Below are positions 1 to 9,539 of a DNA stretch of 29,760 nt, piece by piece (the first letter of the stretch is position 1; each line of letters starts with the position of its first letter). The DNA is taken from assembly GCA_003427395.1 (NCBI GenBank), contig BFEA01000028.1:221710-251469 (forward strand), read 5' to 3'. The notes beneath the pieces were generated by a model that was not told the DNA's origin, ran no database searches, and worked only from the letters and a program-made list of their open reading frames with translations. Source of the DNA: Chara braunii. Taxonomy: Eukaryota > Streptophyta > Charophyceae > Charales > Characeae. Position numbers and translations under genes: made by a program.

Positions 1-34
<34 letters not shown>

Positions 35-38
35 GTGT
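1..38. repeat. (GT)n microsatellite
   Basis: Nineteen near-perfect GT units with a single C at position 30. The repeat runs off the left edge of the window. Confidence 0.97.
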
Positions 39-1409
39 AGTGGGCGCGTAGAACACGGCTACCCCATATACAATGGGGAACCAAAACCATGGATCTGTCC
101 AATCGTAAAACAGCGACTAGTTAGCAGCAGGCTTAACACAAAATGGGTTAAGAGGGGAATTTTAACCTAGCCATCAACTCCATAACTGGAGGATGCATGT
201 TAATTTTGAAGGATTAAATAGGTGGGAGCGTATTAGAAGTTAGGCTGAGGTTAGAAATGGCTGTTGAAGACAACCATAGGGGGGGTGCACGCCCTGAAGC
301 ATGCTTTTCGCTGCTTAGCACCCGTAGCAGCTCATTAGAGGGACAGTCTCAGGCTCCCGTTAGGTAGAAGTGATGTTATGTTAGCAGATACGACAGTTTA
401 GACACAAGGAGAGCAGGTTAGTATCTTACCTGGAGGTGGAATGCTTGCGAAAATGATGCATCTTCGACGGTAGTCATTGCCTCACGACGGTCTTGTCTCA
501 CCGCTGCCTGTATCAATAGCGCTCGTAGCAAGAATGCTAGAGCGTGCGTTGGCTCACGGGCATCCAATGCTCAATTAGCAAGTGTCCAGTCGTATGGCCG
601 AGCTTGGAGAAATGCTCGTCTTCCAGCAAAGGAGGGAGGGGGGTGAAGTTGAAGAGGATGAAACACACAGTTGGCAATGACGCTGAGAAGCTGGAGAGTA
701 TAGGTTTGCTATGCAGCGCAAGAGCATTCGTGGACATATCCGGCAGGGATGGGTTTGCTTGCATGAGCCATAGTATATAATATAGTTGTATCTCACTCGC
801 AAGGAGGTAGCGGTAGCATGATATAATTCATCTGGGAGGGTTTCTTAGTGGGCATTGTACGACGTGGGGGTTCGTGGCGTATTACAGGGGGTATATGAGC
901 TTGCTGCCACTATGTGTATGCGGGTACAAAAGAACGGTGGGAATGAAGTTTTAGCATGCGTTCGAATATTTTTGTTGGTGCTTAAGGTTATGTCGTGTAT
1001 GGCGCATACGTTTTTGTCATGATGTAACGTGCCACGCTTTTGGGAGGTGGACCCGTTCCTAGGTAGCTTGTAGTGGTAATCAGGATCCCAGGTTGATTAG
1101 TCATTTAGTATGTTGGCCGTACACTGGGCTATGCTGCGCGTGGTGCTTTTGTTTTTATCGGGAGATTTGTTCTTTGGCTCGTTATTGGAGTTGTTTCGTC
1201 TGATTCGTGTTGTTGATTGTCGTATAGTGAAGAACATGACGTTTCATCGGAAAGATGTGTCTTTTCGTTTTTGTAGTGGATGCAGTGTTATTTGCAGTTT
1301 TATTAGTCCCATACCCATACCCGTGTGGGTGTGGAATCGTGTACATTTGGTTGGTCTTAGCAGGGTAAGTCGTCTAGTTATGCGTGTTTTTTTGTTTGCA
1401 AATATTATT
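39..1409. other. Unassigned non-coding stretch
   Basis: I see no convincing gene. The longest open frame (1110-1544, plus strand) starts with a hydrophobic stretch, ends in the GC-rich palindrome module and A-rich tract, and has no recognisable motif. There is a wobble-containing hairpin of CCATACCC and GGGTGTGG around a GTGT loop near 1312-1332. Composition drifts from mixed to T-rich towards 1409. Confidence 0.5.
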
Positions 1410-1547
1410 GTCCCGAGGGTTGCCGGCGTTCGGGACGGGCCGAACGCCCGAACCCGAACGCCCCAACGTTCGACACCCCCTCTCGATGCGTTCGGCCGTT
1501 CAGCCAAACGTGGACCCAAAAAAGAAAAAAATCAAATACTATAAATA

Positions 1548-1585
<38 letters not shown>

Positions 1586-1596
1586 TTAGAAAAAAT
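1410..1596 (+). repeat. Iterated-palindrome module M1 plus A-rich tract (possible LTR portion)
   Basis: Between 1413 and 1505 the words CGTTCG, CGAAC and variants occur about seven times. A perfect 9-bp stem, GGCGTTCGG (1425-1433) with CCGAACGCC (1440-1448), encloses the 6-nt loop GACGGG. An A-rich tract and an AAT microsatellite follow. If element 1 (1597-10539) is removed, this sequence runs into 10540-10576 and then a tRNA-Asp-type primer site at 10583. A reading as a ~224-bp LTR that starts with TG at 1410, ends with CA at 10576 and was split by element 1 is therefore possible. That LTR reading is inference. The palindromic words and hairpin are seen directly. Confidence 0.55.
1549..1582. 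repeat. (AAT)n microsatellite
   Basis: About eleven AAT units between the A-rich tail of module M1 and the left end of element 1. Confidence 0.95.
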
Positions 1597-2593
1597 TGCG
1601 AGGATATGGGTCCTCCGCAGGCCTAAGGGGCCTCCTGCAGCATATGTGCCCGAGCTAAGTAAAGGTGGGCCTTACAAATCACGAGAGGCCATTGGCTGCC
1701 AATTTCGCATTTGGGGTCCAGGCAGTTTCGTCGCGCCAGTTGGTTGAAGGGAAACATAGGCCGCAGCGTGGAAATTCCCAGGCCTTTTAGGCCTGTCTGA
1801 AAGCACAGGCCCTGGGCGAGATTCGCAGCCTCATACACAGACAGTTGGGAGGCCCAACCGAATGAGGCCTAGTAGCTGCACCAGAGGCACAACATCCTGG
1901 GGCCTACCGGAAGCTTCTGGGCCCAGGCCAGCCCAGCCAGGCTGCCGAATGAGGCAGGCTCTTTCCATATAGGAAAGAGCTCGCTGCCTAGCCAGCAATT
2001 TGGGCACTCGCATGCTGGCGGCAGCGCTGCTGGAGCTGAAGCTCGTGGGCTGCTGCTAGCGCTGAGCGGCGAGGTGCAGGCACGTGCGGTCGTGCAGGGA
2101 GCACGGCGCTGCTGAGGGCAGCGCCATAGCCCAGCCTCCATAGCTGGCAGGGCTTGGATGTAAAGTGAGGCGCAGGGGTGGTCTTCGGGTGTACAATAAA
2201 GGGAGACGTGGGAGAGAGTCAAGGGGGAGAGAGAAGGATGATGATGATGATGTGAGGGCACATACCTGGTATTGGCCATGGTTCTGCATGGGCGACATCT
2301 TCAAGTACTTCGGGTGCTGCTGACATCAACAGTTGCATTGTCAATTAGTAGGCTAGTAGCAGCTGTGTAGGGAGTAGGCTGGGCACCGAGCGCCAAGTAG
2401 GGAGATAGAGACTGGATACATATGTTGGTGGTGGCGAGAGCAAGCTCTCATTGACATTGATTTCAGTGCTACGATTCTCCATTGGTGTTATATTGGTGCA
2501 ATGCTGCTTCCTGAACATTGTGTTACGATTTGGCTTTCAATGTGATTGTGCAATCTGAATATTGTCATCTCGCTTCTGTTCATTTTCCTTGCA
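1597..2593 (+). repeat. Element 1 5' LTR
   Basis: It starts TGCGAGGATATGGG and ends TTTTCCTTGCA, and matches 9540-10539 over its full length. The first ~20 bases can fold as CGAGGA with TCCTCC/TCCTCG, intact only in the 3' copy. A strong internal hairpin around an ATATA loop lies at 1953-1988. The stem around the CTAAGTAAA loop near 1650-1671 is partly broken here but intact in the 3' LTR. A 136-residue minus-strand frame in this LTR also exists in the other LTR. I take it as a shadow of GC-rich sequence. Confidence 0.93.
1953..1988 (+). promoter_or_regulatory. LTR hairpin with TATA-like loop
   Basis: An inner 9-bp perfect stem, GCTCTTTCC (1958-1966) with GGAAAGAGC (1972-1980), surrounds the loop ATATA. 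An outer 5-bp stem, GGCAG with CTGCC, is separated by a 3-nt bulge. The 3' LTR carries the same structure at 9898-9933. The unrelated stem in the element 2 LTR (21931-21963) encloses a similar TTCCATA-containing loop. A promoter or RNA-structure role is inferred, not shown. Confidence 0.55.
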
Positions 2594-2596
2594 ATT

Positions 2597-2614
2597 TGGT
2601 ATCGGAGCTGGTTC
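2597..2614 (+). other. Element 1 primer binding site (initiator-Met tRNA type)
   Basis: TGGTATCGGAGCTGGTTC lies three bases after the 5' LTR. It resembles the plant retrotransposon primer site complementary to the 3' end of initiator-Met tRNA (usual form TGGTATCAGAGC). The same sequence with the same spacing occurs in element 2 at 22546. Confidence 0.88.
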
Positions 2615-3830
2615 GAACTGCGCTCATTGGTTCTTCGCAATAGCTGCTCGGTGCTTCGCATGAGGTGTGGGGCAGTGATAAGGCTTGGGCATTGAACGTA
2701 AGGCGGCCCAGGGTCGTGTGGGCACGTCAGGAAGTTATGTGGTGACATTAGGGTTGTACGCTGGATGATGAGAGCTCGCTGATGTGTCATTAAAGCCGAG
2801 GTGGAACTGCATTCTGTTGTTGTTGTGCCGAGGCAAAGACCGGTCATCATAAATGCACATCAGGTTGCCGGTGAGAAATCTGTGGTTGGGGGAAGCATTA
2901 TGAGGTACGTTGCTTCCTTCCTTATCTACCCTCTTCATTGCTTCTTACCGTGAGGAAGTGAGTTCTGTCTTGAGAGTCCTCTCAATGTGAGGTGTCGCGA
3001 GCGCTCAACCTTGAGAGTCAACATTCTTCCTGGGCAGCAAGCTGGTGGGAGACGGGTGATGCCTCTGAAGGGCCCTCTAGTACACGCATGCTTTGCCGCA
3101 AGTCCTTGGTACTGCTGCTCCGCAATAGAGGTCATGCAGGGCATGCCAACCCTTTTAACAGATGCTTACCAGACCGTCTTTAAATATTTCTGGCGGGGAC
3201 TCGGTGTTGATTCTGGCTGTGATCGTCGTCCTGTCTGCGACATTAAATACTTCCTGAGGAGTTACGGGGGATCTTCTTAAATGCCTCCTGATCAGCCAGA
3301 TCGAACCGGGTGTTAGGCATTGCATGCGAGGATAAATAATGTGCGGGGGCTGGCAGGTTCGGCGTTGACTTGGGGCACAGGGATGGGCCGGATTGCACAC
3401 CTTTAGACACGCTGCTCAACCAGATGCCTAGGAACGTCAACACAAAGTGACTACTCAAGAGGGATATAGGGAAAGGGTTGGATTCTGGTAACTATTCGTG
3501 GTGGCATTAACTAGATAAACTGTCATCCAGCATACATCTCTGTAGGGAGCATTATTTTTATTTTTGATTATTTAGTTGTTACGGACTTGACTAACAACTG
3601 ACAGATAGCTGCAGATAGAGTAGTATATTCTTTGCTGCAATGCCATCTGTATTAGAGTAATCTAAAAATATATTTAATATTCCCTGTAGGATCTGACATT
3701 GTTGACACCTAATCTCCTAACTGTTTTTGTCCAGGCTGACTGAAGTTAGCGGTGTATCATAATCCGTTGTGTGTCATGCTGAGGTAGGATTCAGTGTGGA
3801 TTCTAGTTTAGATCACACACACTATAGCTC
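2615..3830 (+). other. Element 1 untranslated leader
   Basis: About 1.2 kb between primer site and gag without a convincing reading frame. It shares blocks with the element 2 leader, including 21 identical bases, CTGGCTGTGATCGTCG and onward (3213-3233 against 23214-23234), and a CTTC/GAAG stem-loop (2941-2958). Here a further hairpin, TTGAGA with TCTCAA around a GTCC loop (2970-2985), follows at once. A packaging or dimerisation role is a reasonable guess from position only. Confidence 0.6.
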
Positions 3831-5608
3831 ATGAGTGATGCAAACACTAGTGAGGAGGAGTTGTTAGTGGATGACCGTAGGACTACTCGTAGTACTGCTC
3901 TCAGTCGACCTTTGACTTTCCTAGAGTTTGGTCAAGGAGACGAAAGGAGACTGCGGAGAGAGGCTAGAGAGAGAACAGTGGCAAGAAGAGCGAGGGTCAC
4001 TGAGGATAGTGCAGGTCTAGGATTTCAGCTAGCACCGGTACAACCATGGCTACTTCCTCTACCATGTTGCAGGCCTCTTCGCAGGCCTCTTCACAGACCA
4101 CTTCGTCAGGAGTTAGTCAGAGTGGTTCTCGGGTTTCCATTAGCCAGAGTGTTGGCTTGCAAGTCAGCCAGCAGGCTCAACTCAAGCCGGAGGATTATGA
4201 GGTCCTCCAAGCAGAAGAACTTCAGGATGAGTTGCAGCGGCAATTGAATGAAGCAACTGAGAGGAGAAGAAGAGCAATTATGAGAAAAACTAGACTAGGT
4301 AGTAGATTCCAGGAGCTAAGCAGATTAGAAGCATTAGATGAGTCAACACTTGACCCTGCGATGAGAGCGTTGCGTAACTCGCTTATGTGTGTGGCGGAGA
4401 CGCAGGTTGTTAAACAGGAGGTGTTGGCTGAAATAGTGGCAGGCCAAAAACAAATTATGGCTGCACTACAGGCTCCTCGTCCATTGATGAGGCAGCCTCA
4501 GTTTGTTGTAGTTCCCCCTTCGGGTGCGGGTCCATCAGTGACGCCGTCGCCGGTAGGGCCTTCATTCTCACCTATGTTTGGCATGCCCCCTCCAGGTGGT
4601 TACGTGACGACTAGTGGTCCGGTTCTTAGAGTCTCAGCCGTACCATCGACGACAGTGGTTACTACAGTCCCACTGTCAAGCCAGGCCCAGGTTAGTGTGC
4701 AGCAACCTGTTTCGGTGGCTATGCAGCCACTGCAGCAATCCCTTGGGCCAATGCAGCTTATGCAGTGGATGCCCAAAATACCCTTGCTGAGTCCTAAGCC
4801 CTTCTCCGGCGACATGAAGAAGGATGAGGACTTGGACACCTGGGTAAGGACCGTGCCTACCTATGTGAGGCACAAACTTACCAGGCTGAAGCAAGAAGTT
4901 GTAGTGGTTGCCTCCTTTCTAGAGGGGTCAGCAGCCCGCTGGTTGAATGGCCTAGTGCAACAACAGGGCTACGGTCAGAACTTCGATGCCTGGGCCCAGG
5001 CCCAGACATTGGAAGAGTTCGTACGGCCCGTGTATAATAGGTGGCATGACTCGCAAACGGCTCAAAAGGCCACAGATGCGATCAACAGTCTTTGTGCCAG
5101 AAGGTACAAGAATGTGAGAGAGCTTACGGATACCGTAGAACGTCTGCTCGTGGTACATGGTGTGCGCTATGACCAGCAGGTACTCCTTACAGATTACCTT
5201 AGATGTCTGCCTTCAGAGGTTAAAAGGAAAAAAAAAAGGACAAAGCTGGTAGTCGAGGCCTATGTCGAACAACACAACTTCGCTTCATTCAACAAGAAGG
5301 CCTTGAACATAGAGGCAAAATTGGGATCTGCGCATCAGAGTCAGGGAGATGGTAGGAAAAAGAGACTTCCCCAAGACTGGAAGACGAAGGGTCAGTTAAT
5401 GTTCGTTGACCACGATGGTCAAACGACAGAGAATGACGAGTTCCCAGATCTAGGGGATGAGATAAAGCATGATGGGGCCAACGAGACTTCAGATGGGGGA
5501 GTCAAAGCACCCATCAAGGAAAAGGCTAGGGGGACCGGGAAGAAGAAGGTAGGCCCGTCTACGGGTCAGGGCGACCAAGGCACGCCCGCTTGGTGCAACT
5601 TGGTTTAG
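3831..5608 (+). pseudogene. gag: gag of element 1 (frameshifted)
   Basis: Gag is the structural protein that forms the retroelement particle. The first open segment (3831 to about 4040) encodes an acidic, Arg-rich N-terminus. The reading then continues in another frame from 4046 (520 residues, ATG in a good CCATGG context). The element 2 copy keeps the equivalent MATSS stretch in the same frame as its N-terminus, so a frameshift lies between. In the long segment: a Ser/Gln-rich start, a charged probable coiled coil (about residues 48-110), a Pro/Val/Gln-rich linker, then a retrotransposon gag domain (about 250-395, with FSGD, a DTW motif and SAARWLNGL). The tail is Lys-rich. The frame stops just before the zinc knuckle, which lies in another frame. 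Confidence 0.85.
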
Positions 5609-5803
5609 AGTATGAGGTGTGGAGGGACCAAGTCGCTAGGGGCACGCACATGAACTGTGGCAACTATGCCACACGTCCCGAACGTGCCGAGGCAAGAAAG
5701 TCCTAACGAGGGTAGCCTCTCCAACGGTGGTGGGACTATCTTCAAACCCTGATGGCGCTTCTGCGAGCACTTCGCATGGAAAAACCTCGGGCCAGTAGGA
5801 GTT
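5609..5803 (+). pseudogene. Degenerate gag zinc-knuckle region
   Basis: By comparison with element 2 (25340-25440), this stretch corresponds to the nucleocapsid zinc knuckle. Homology continues in a different frame from the gag ORF (a YEVWRDQ-like stretch, then MNCGNY). The first Cys, the His and the last Cys of the C-X2-C-X4-H-X4-C pattern have been replaced, and a stop follows near 5704. No function is possible in this copy. Confidence 0.65.
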
Positions 5804-5998
5804 TTGGCCGCTCTTACTCGCGCTGAAGTGGTAATGTTGCCTTCCCCACTTCAGGCGTTGGTCAGGGCTAGTGACCCACGTATCGCCCCCCAGACACATT
5901 TAGACCCACCGACGCTCTGTTCGAGAGATGTGTCTGAGGCCCTAGAAGAGTTAGAGACTGAGTGGTCAGGGAAGGACCCAGAGACTCTTGGGCGATGA
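5804..5998 (+). pseudogene. gag-protease linker segment
   Basis: An open segment of about 64 residues. It aligns with the element 2 stretch 25536-25733 through shared motifs such as LPSPLQ/VPSPFQ, PQTHLDP/PQAHPDP and VSEALE. It joins gag to the protease domain and is in a different frame from the protease that follows, so a frameshift lies near 5960-5998. No enzymatic motif is visible. Confidence 0.65.
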
Positions 5999-6735
5999 TC
6001 AGTAGAGGTCCAAAGGGTGAACATTTCGTGGTAAAGGTTGATGTAGGTGGCCGCAAAGTTGGCGCCTTCACAGACATGGGCTCTACACGAAACTTCATCA
6101 GTCATGCTTGTGTGGATAGACTGCGCTTAGGGGACCAACTGCAGCGGCTTAACAGAACTGTAGCTTCTACGCTAGCCATCAAGCACCAAATGGTAGTTAA
6201 AAACTATGTCAAGGACGTAGACTGTTCCTTCTCTTATGGAGGAGGGGAAGTGAGGCATAAAATCTCATTCCTCGTCAGCGACGAACTGCCCTTCGATATG
6301 CTACTAGGCATGTACCACCTCGAGGTCGTGCAACCTCAGTTTGATTGGGATAGGAAGGTATTGATACACAAGCTGCCAAACAGTAGAACCGTTAGACTGC
6401 AGAAGTACAAAGCTAGCAGTCTAATGGAGAACTACGGCTGCATGTGTGCTTCTTCTTTCTATAACTACTACAAGCAGCATCGCGAGGAGGGCATGTATCT
6501 AGTCTTTGTCTCTGAGAAAGGGGAGGCCGTTAAGACATCCCCAGAGATAAAATCAGTCGTTGCACAATATTCCGACTTTTTTGAGGAGCCCAAAGGCGTG
6601 GTAGAGAGGGAGGTGGTCCATGCAATAGAGGATGTCCCAGGTAGTAAGGTACCTAGAGGACGAATCTATAGGATGTCTCCTGCGGAGTTGGATGAGCTCC
6701 AGCTCAAGGAGCTCACAGAAAAGGGATGGATATGA
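5962..6735 (+). pseudogene. pol: Aspartic protease and start of reverse transcriptase, element 1
   Basis: The N-terminal half is a retropepsin-like domain. The active-site stretch reads AFTDMGSTRNFIS (Asp codon at 6073) and LPFDMLLGMYHLEV lies downstream. The usual Asp-Ser/Thr-Gly triplet is Asp-Met-Gly here and Asp-Ile-Gly in element 2. The connection to RT (GRIYRMSPAELDEL, ELTEKGWI) follows. The frame ends at TGA 6733-6735 where element 2 has an Arg codon (CGG), which fits a CGA-to-TGA transition. Confidence 0.88.
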
Positions 6736-7449
6736 CCTAGTACCTCCCCTTACAGTGCGCCAGTCTTATTTGTCCCAAAGAAGGGGGGTACCTTGAGGAT
6801 GTGCATTGACTATAGGGGCCTCAATGCCATCACCGTTAAGAACGCGGAGCCCCTACCCCGCATCGACGACCTCTTGGATAGAGTGCAGGGATGTCGGTAC
6901 TTCACCAAGATAGATATGAAGTCCGGATACCATCAAATTGCCATTAGACCTGAGGACCAGCACAAAACCGCATTTCAGACCAGGTACAGTCTGTACGATT
7001 TTGTGGTGATGCCCTTTGGCCTATGCAATGCACCTGGTACATTCCAGCACGCGATGAACATAATATTTCATGATTACTTAGACAACTTTATTGTCGTGTA
7101 CCTCGGCGATATTCTTATCTTTAGTAGGATTGTAGAGGAGCACGCTGAGCACTTGAAAATAGTGCTAGGTCTCCTAAGACAACACCAGTACAAGGTTAAC
7201 TTGGAGAAATGCGAGTTCGGTCGCACGAAGATCTTGTATTTGGGTCATGAAATCTCAGCGGATGGATTGAGGCCGGATAATGCTAGGGTGACCAACATAC
7301 GTGACTGGCCCAGACCTCAAACTATTACTGAGGTCAGATCGTTTTGGGGGATAACGGGCTACTATCGTTTGTTTGTAAAGAACTATAGTACTATAGCTTC
7401 CCCATTAACAGATCTAACTCGACTGGACACCCCCGTGGGAGTGGACTGA
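6736..7449 (+). pseudogene. pol: Reverse transcriptase, element 1 (catalytic Asp lost)
   Basis: It continues in frame after the TGA at 6733. Classic RT blocks are present: PVLFVPKKGGTLRMCIDYR, the KIDMKSGYHQI block, FVVMPFGLCNAPGTFQ and the catalytic box. The box reads YLGD (7099-7110) instead of YLDD, a GAC-to-GGC change at 7105-7107 that removes a metal-binding Asp. Downstream are the CEFGRTKILYLGHEIS block and the connection RDWPRP. A one-base insertion near 7430 ends the frame at 7449. Confidence 0.9.
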
Positions 7450-8172
7450 AGAGTGTAAGCGGCTTTCAGGAAACTGAAGTATGCTCTGACCCACTATGAG
7501 GTTCTTAAACTTCCCGATCCTGATAAGCCATTTGTTGTGACCACAGACGCCAACCAATATGGCATAGGCGAGGTCCTTGCGCAAAAGGAGGGGCCCAAGT
7601 TGAGACCTATCGAGTACATGAGTAAGAAGATGCCATCTCAGAAACTAGCCAAGTCCACTTATGAGTGTGAGCTCTATGCCATGTATAGAGGGCTGGTACA
7701 TTGGAGACACTATCTCCTTGGCAGATTCTTCTATGTGAGATCCGACCATGAGACCTTTTGCTGGATTAAGACACAGTCGGTACTTTCCGACGCACTCAAA
7801 CGATGGATACAAGTGATAGACATGTATGACTATCAACTTGATCCAAGCAAGGGTGAGTACAAAAAAGTAGCAGATGCACTATCTCGTCGGGCAGATTATC
7901 TGGGCGCACTAGTAACTGAATTTGGTATATCCAACGACTTAACTCGATCATTGGTGGAAGCCTATCAGCAAGATCCAGTTATGTCTGAGATCATCCGTAG
8001 ATTCCAAGCAAATGACAAAAAGACTTTGGATGAATTTACGATGGTAGACGACTTGTTTCTTGAGAAGGCAGGGAATACGAGATTGTGTGTTCCCAGTAGT
8101 GAGTCCTTGCGTAGTTTATTTTTAAGGGAATGTCATGATGCAACTGGTCATTTTGGTTATAAAAAGACTTGA
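7450..8172 (+). pseudogene. pol: RNase H and integrase N-terminus, element 1
   Basis: After a second small frameshift near 7462 the frame recovers and gives an RNase H domain. It has Asp in TTDANQYG, Glu in the YECELYA block, Asp in RSDHE and Asp in KVADALSR. These are the acidic residues expected of Ty3/Gypsy RNase H. The integrase N-terminus follows, with the first half of the HHCC zinc motif (ECHDATGHFGY). TGA at 8170-8172 interrupts it and a TAA follows at 8230-8232. The Cys pair (CQVCQRDK) lies beyond the stops. Confidence 0.88.
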
Positions 8173-9015
8173 GCTAATCTAGTGCAGAAGTTCTGGTGGC
8201 CCACTATGATGCGAGATGCAATAAGGTAAGTTGAAACCTGTCAGGTTTGCCAAAGGGACAAACCCAGGACTCAGGCTCCGCTTGGGCTCATCAAGCCCTT
8301 GCCGATTCCTGAAGGTCCTGGTCAGAGTGTGTCCATGGATTTCATGGATACCCTTGTGACCAGCAGGTCTGGAAAAAGACACATCTTCGTGATAGTGGAC
8401 CGCTTTTCTAAGTATGCAAGACCGATCGCTATGCCAAAAACTGCTAAAACCAACTATGTCATCAAACTGTTTCTGGATAAATGGGTCATGGATTTTGGAC
8501 TACCTACGTCGATAGTAAGTGACAGGGATGTAAGGTTTACCAGCGAACTGTGGCAAATGACAGCTGAACAGATGGGTACCAAGCTCCAAATGACGTCAGG
8601 GAATCGCCATGAGTCAAATGGCCAGGCAGAACAGATGAACCGGGTAGTACAGGCTGTACAACACCTGCTTCGACATTATATTAAGCCGAGTCAGGATGAC
8701 TGGGACGAGAAGTTACCTCTCGTCACCAGCCTGTACAACAATGCTGTGCACAATACTACTGGTATGACTCCCAACCAGCTGCATCTTGGTTGGAAGCCCA
8801 TAAGTGCACTTGACTTTCTGCTACCAGAAAGGCAACCCACTGTAGCACCTGGCAGCATAGAGTTTGCTGTCAAGTATGAACAAATGCTGCAGCAGGCCGT
8901 TGAACATATTAGGAAGTCTCAGGATGCTATGATCGCATCTGAGAATAAACATAGACGGCCTTCTAACTTTCAGGTAGGTGATAGAGTCTGGGTAAAGTCA
9001 TATGAACTCGGTTAG
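8173..9015 (+). pseudogene. pol: Integrase core, element 1
   Basis: The integrase catalytic core has all three acidic residues visible: Asp in MDFMD, Asp in IVSDRDVRF (codon 8521) and Glu in GQAEQMNR (codon 8629). The last two are 35 residues apart, the classic D,D35E spacing. Beyond the core are KWVMDFGLP, LGWKPISALDFLLPE and the start of the C-terminal domain (QVGDRVWV). The frame ends at TAG 9013-9015, where element 2 has a Gln codon. Confidence 0.9.
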
Positions 9016-9499
9016 GAGATGGGGATTTCACGAAAACTAATGCCACGGTACTTTGGGCCCTGGGAGATCTCAGACATTGTAGGGGATCAACCGGATGGGC
9101 CTTCATACGTGATTCGCATTCCTCCACACTTGTGTACTTACCTTGTTTTCCATGCATCCAATTTGGCACCTTTCGCTGCCACAGATCACTTTCCCTCCAG
9201 GAGATCAATGCTGCCCCCAACCATGGACGGCAAAGTGGACATAGACCAGATCGTGGAGCATCGTCTGATTCCAGTTCCTCGACCACCGGGCAGAGGCCGC
9301 CCTCCTAAGCCAAAAATGCAGTACCGGGTCAAACTCAGACATCATCTGGACCCCAGCGAAGATCGGTGGTTCACCAGAGAAGAACTCATGAGAACTGCAC
9401 CTCAAGTCATTGCAGGCTATGAAAGAGATCTTAAAGGGAAGATGTCAAGTCATTGCAGGCTATGAAAGAGATCTTAAAGGGAAGATGTCTGCAGAATAG
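9016..9499 (+). pseudogene. pol: Integrase C-terminus with chromodomain-like tail, element 1
   Basis: It holds the GPY/F-type module (RYFGPWEI, YVIRIP, VFHASNLAPF) and then a chromodomain-like tail (KVDIDQIVEHR, a Pro/Arg-rich insert, YRVKLRHHLDPSEDRWFTREEL). In chromoviruses such tails guide integration to modified chromatin. A 43-bp tandem duplication (9402-9487) shifts the frame. The annotated frame therefore ends early at 9465, while the original end is recognisable at TAG 9497-9499. Confidence 0.82.
9402..9487 (+). repeat. 43-bp tandem duplication
   Basis: Two identical 43-bp units (9402-9444 and 9445-9487) start TCAAGTCATTGCAGG. Because 43 is not a multiple of three, the duplication changes the C-terminus of the chromodomain tail. 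Confidence 0.95.
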
Positions 9500-9527
9500 A
9501 AAACTTCTCAGAGGACTATCGAAGTAC

Positions 9528-9539
9528 AGGAGGAGGGAA
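9528..9539 (+). other. Polypurine tract, element 1
   Basis: AGGAGGAGGGAA directly precedes the 3' LTR. This is the expected site for plus-strand priming. Confidence 0.88.

Noticed and set aside
1110-1544. 144-residue plus-strand frame with hydrophobic N-terminus
   Set aside because: It runs through the GC-rich palindrome module and ends in the A-rich tract. It has no recognisable motif and an overlapping minus-strand frame.
1869-2279. 136-residue minus-strand frame, also present at 9748-10206 in the other LTR
   Set aside because: Present twice only because the LTR is duplicated. It is Ser/Pro/Ala-rich from GC-rich sequence and has no domain.
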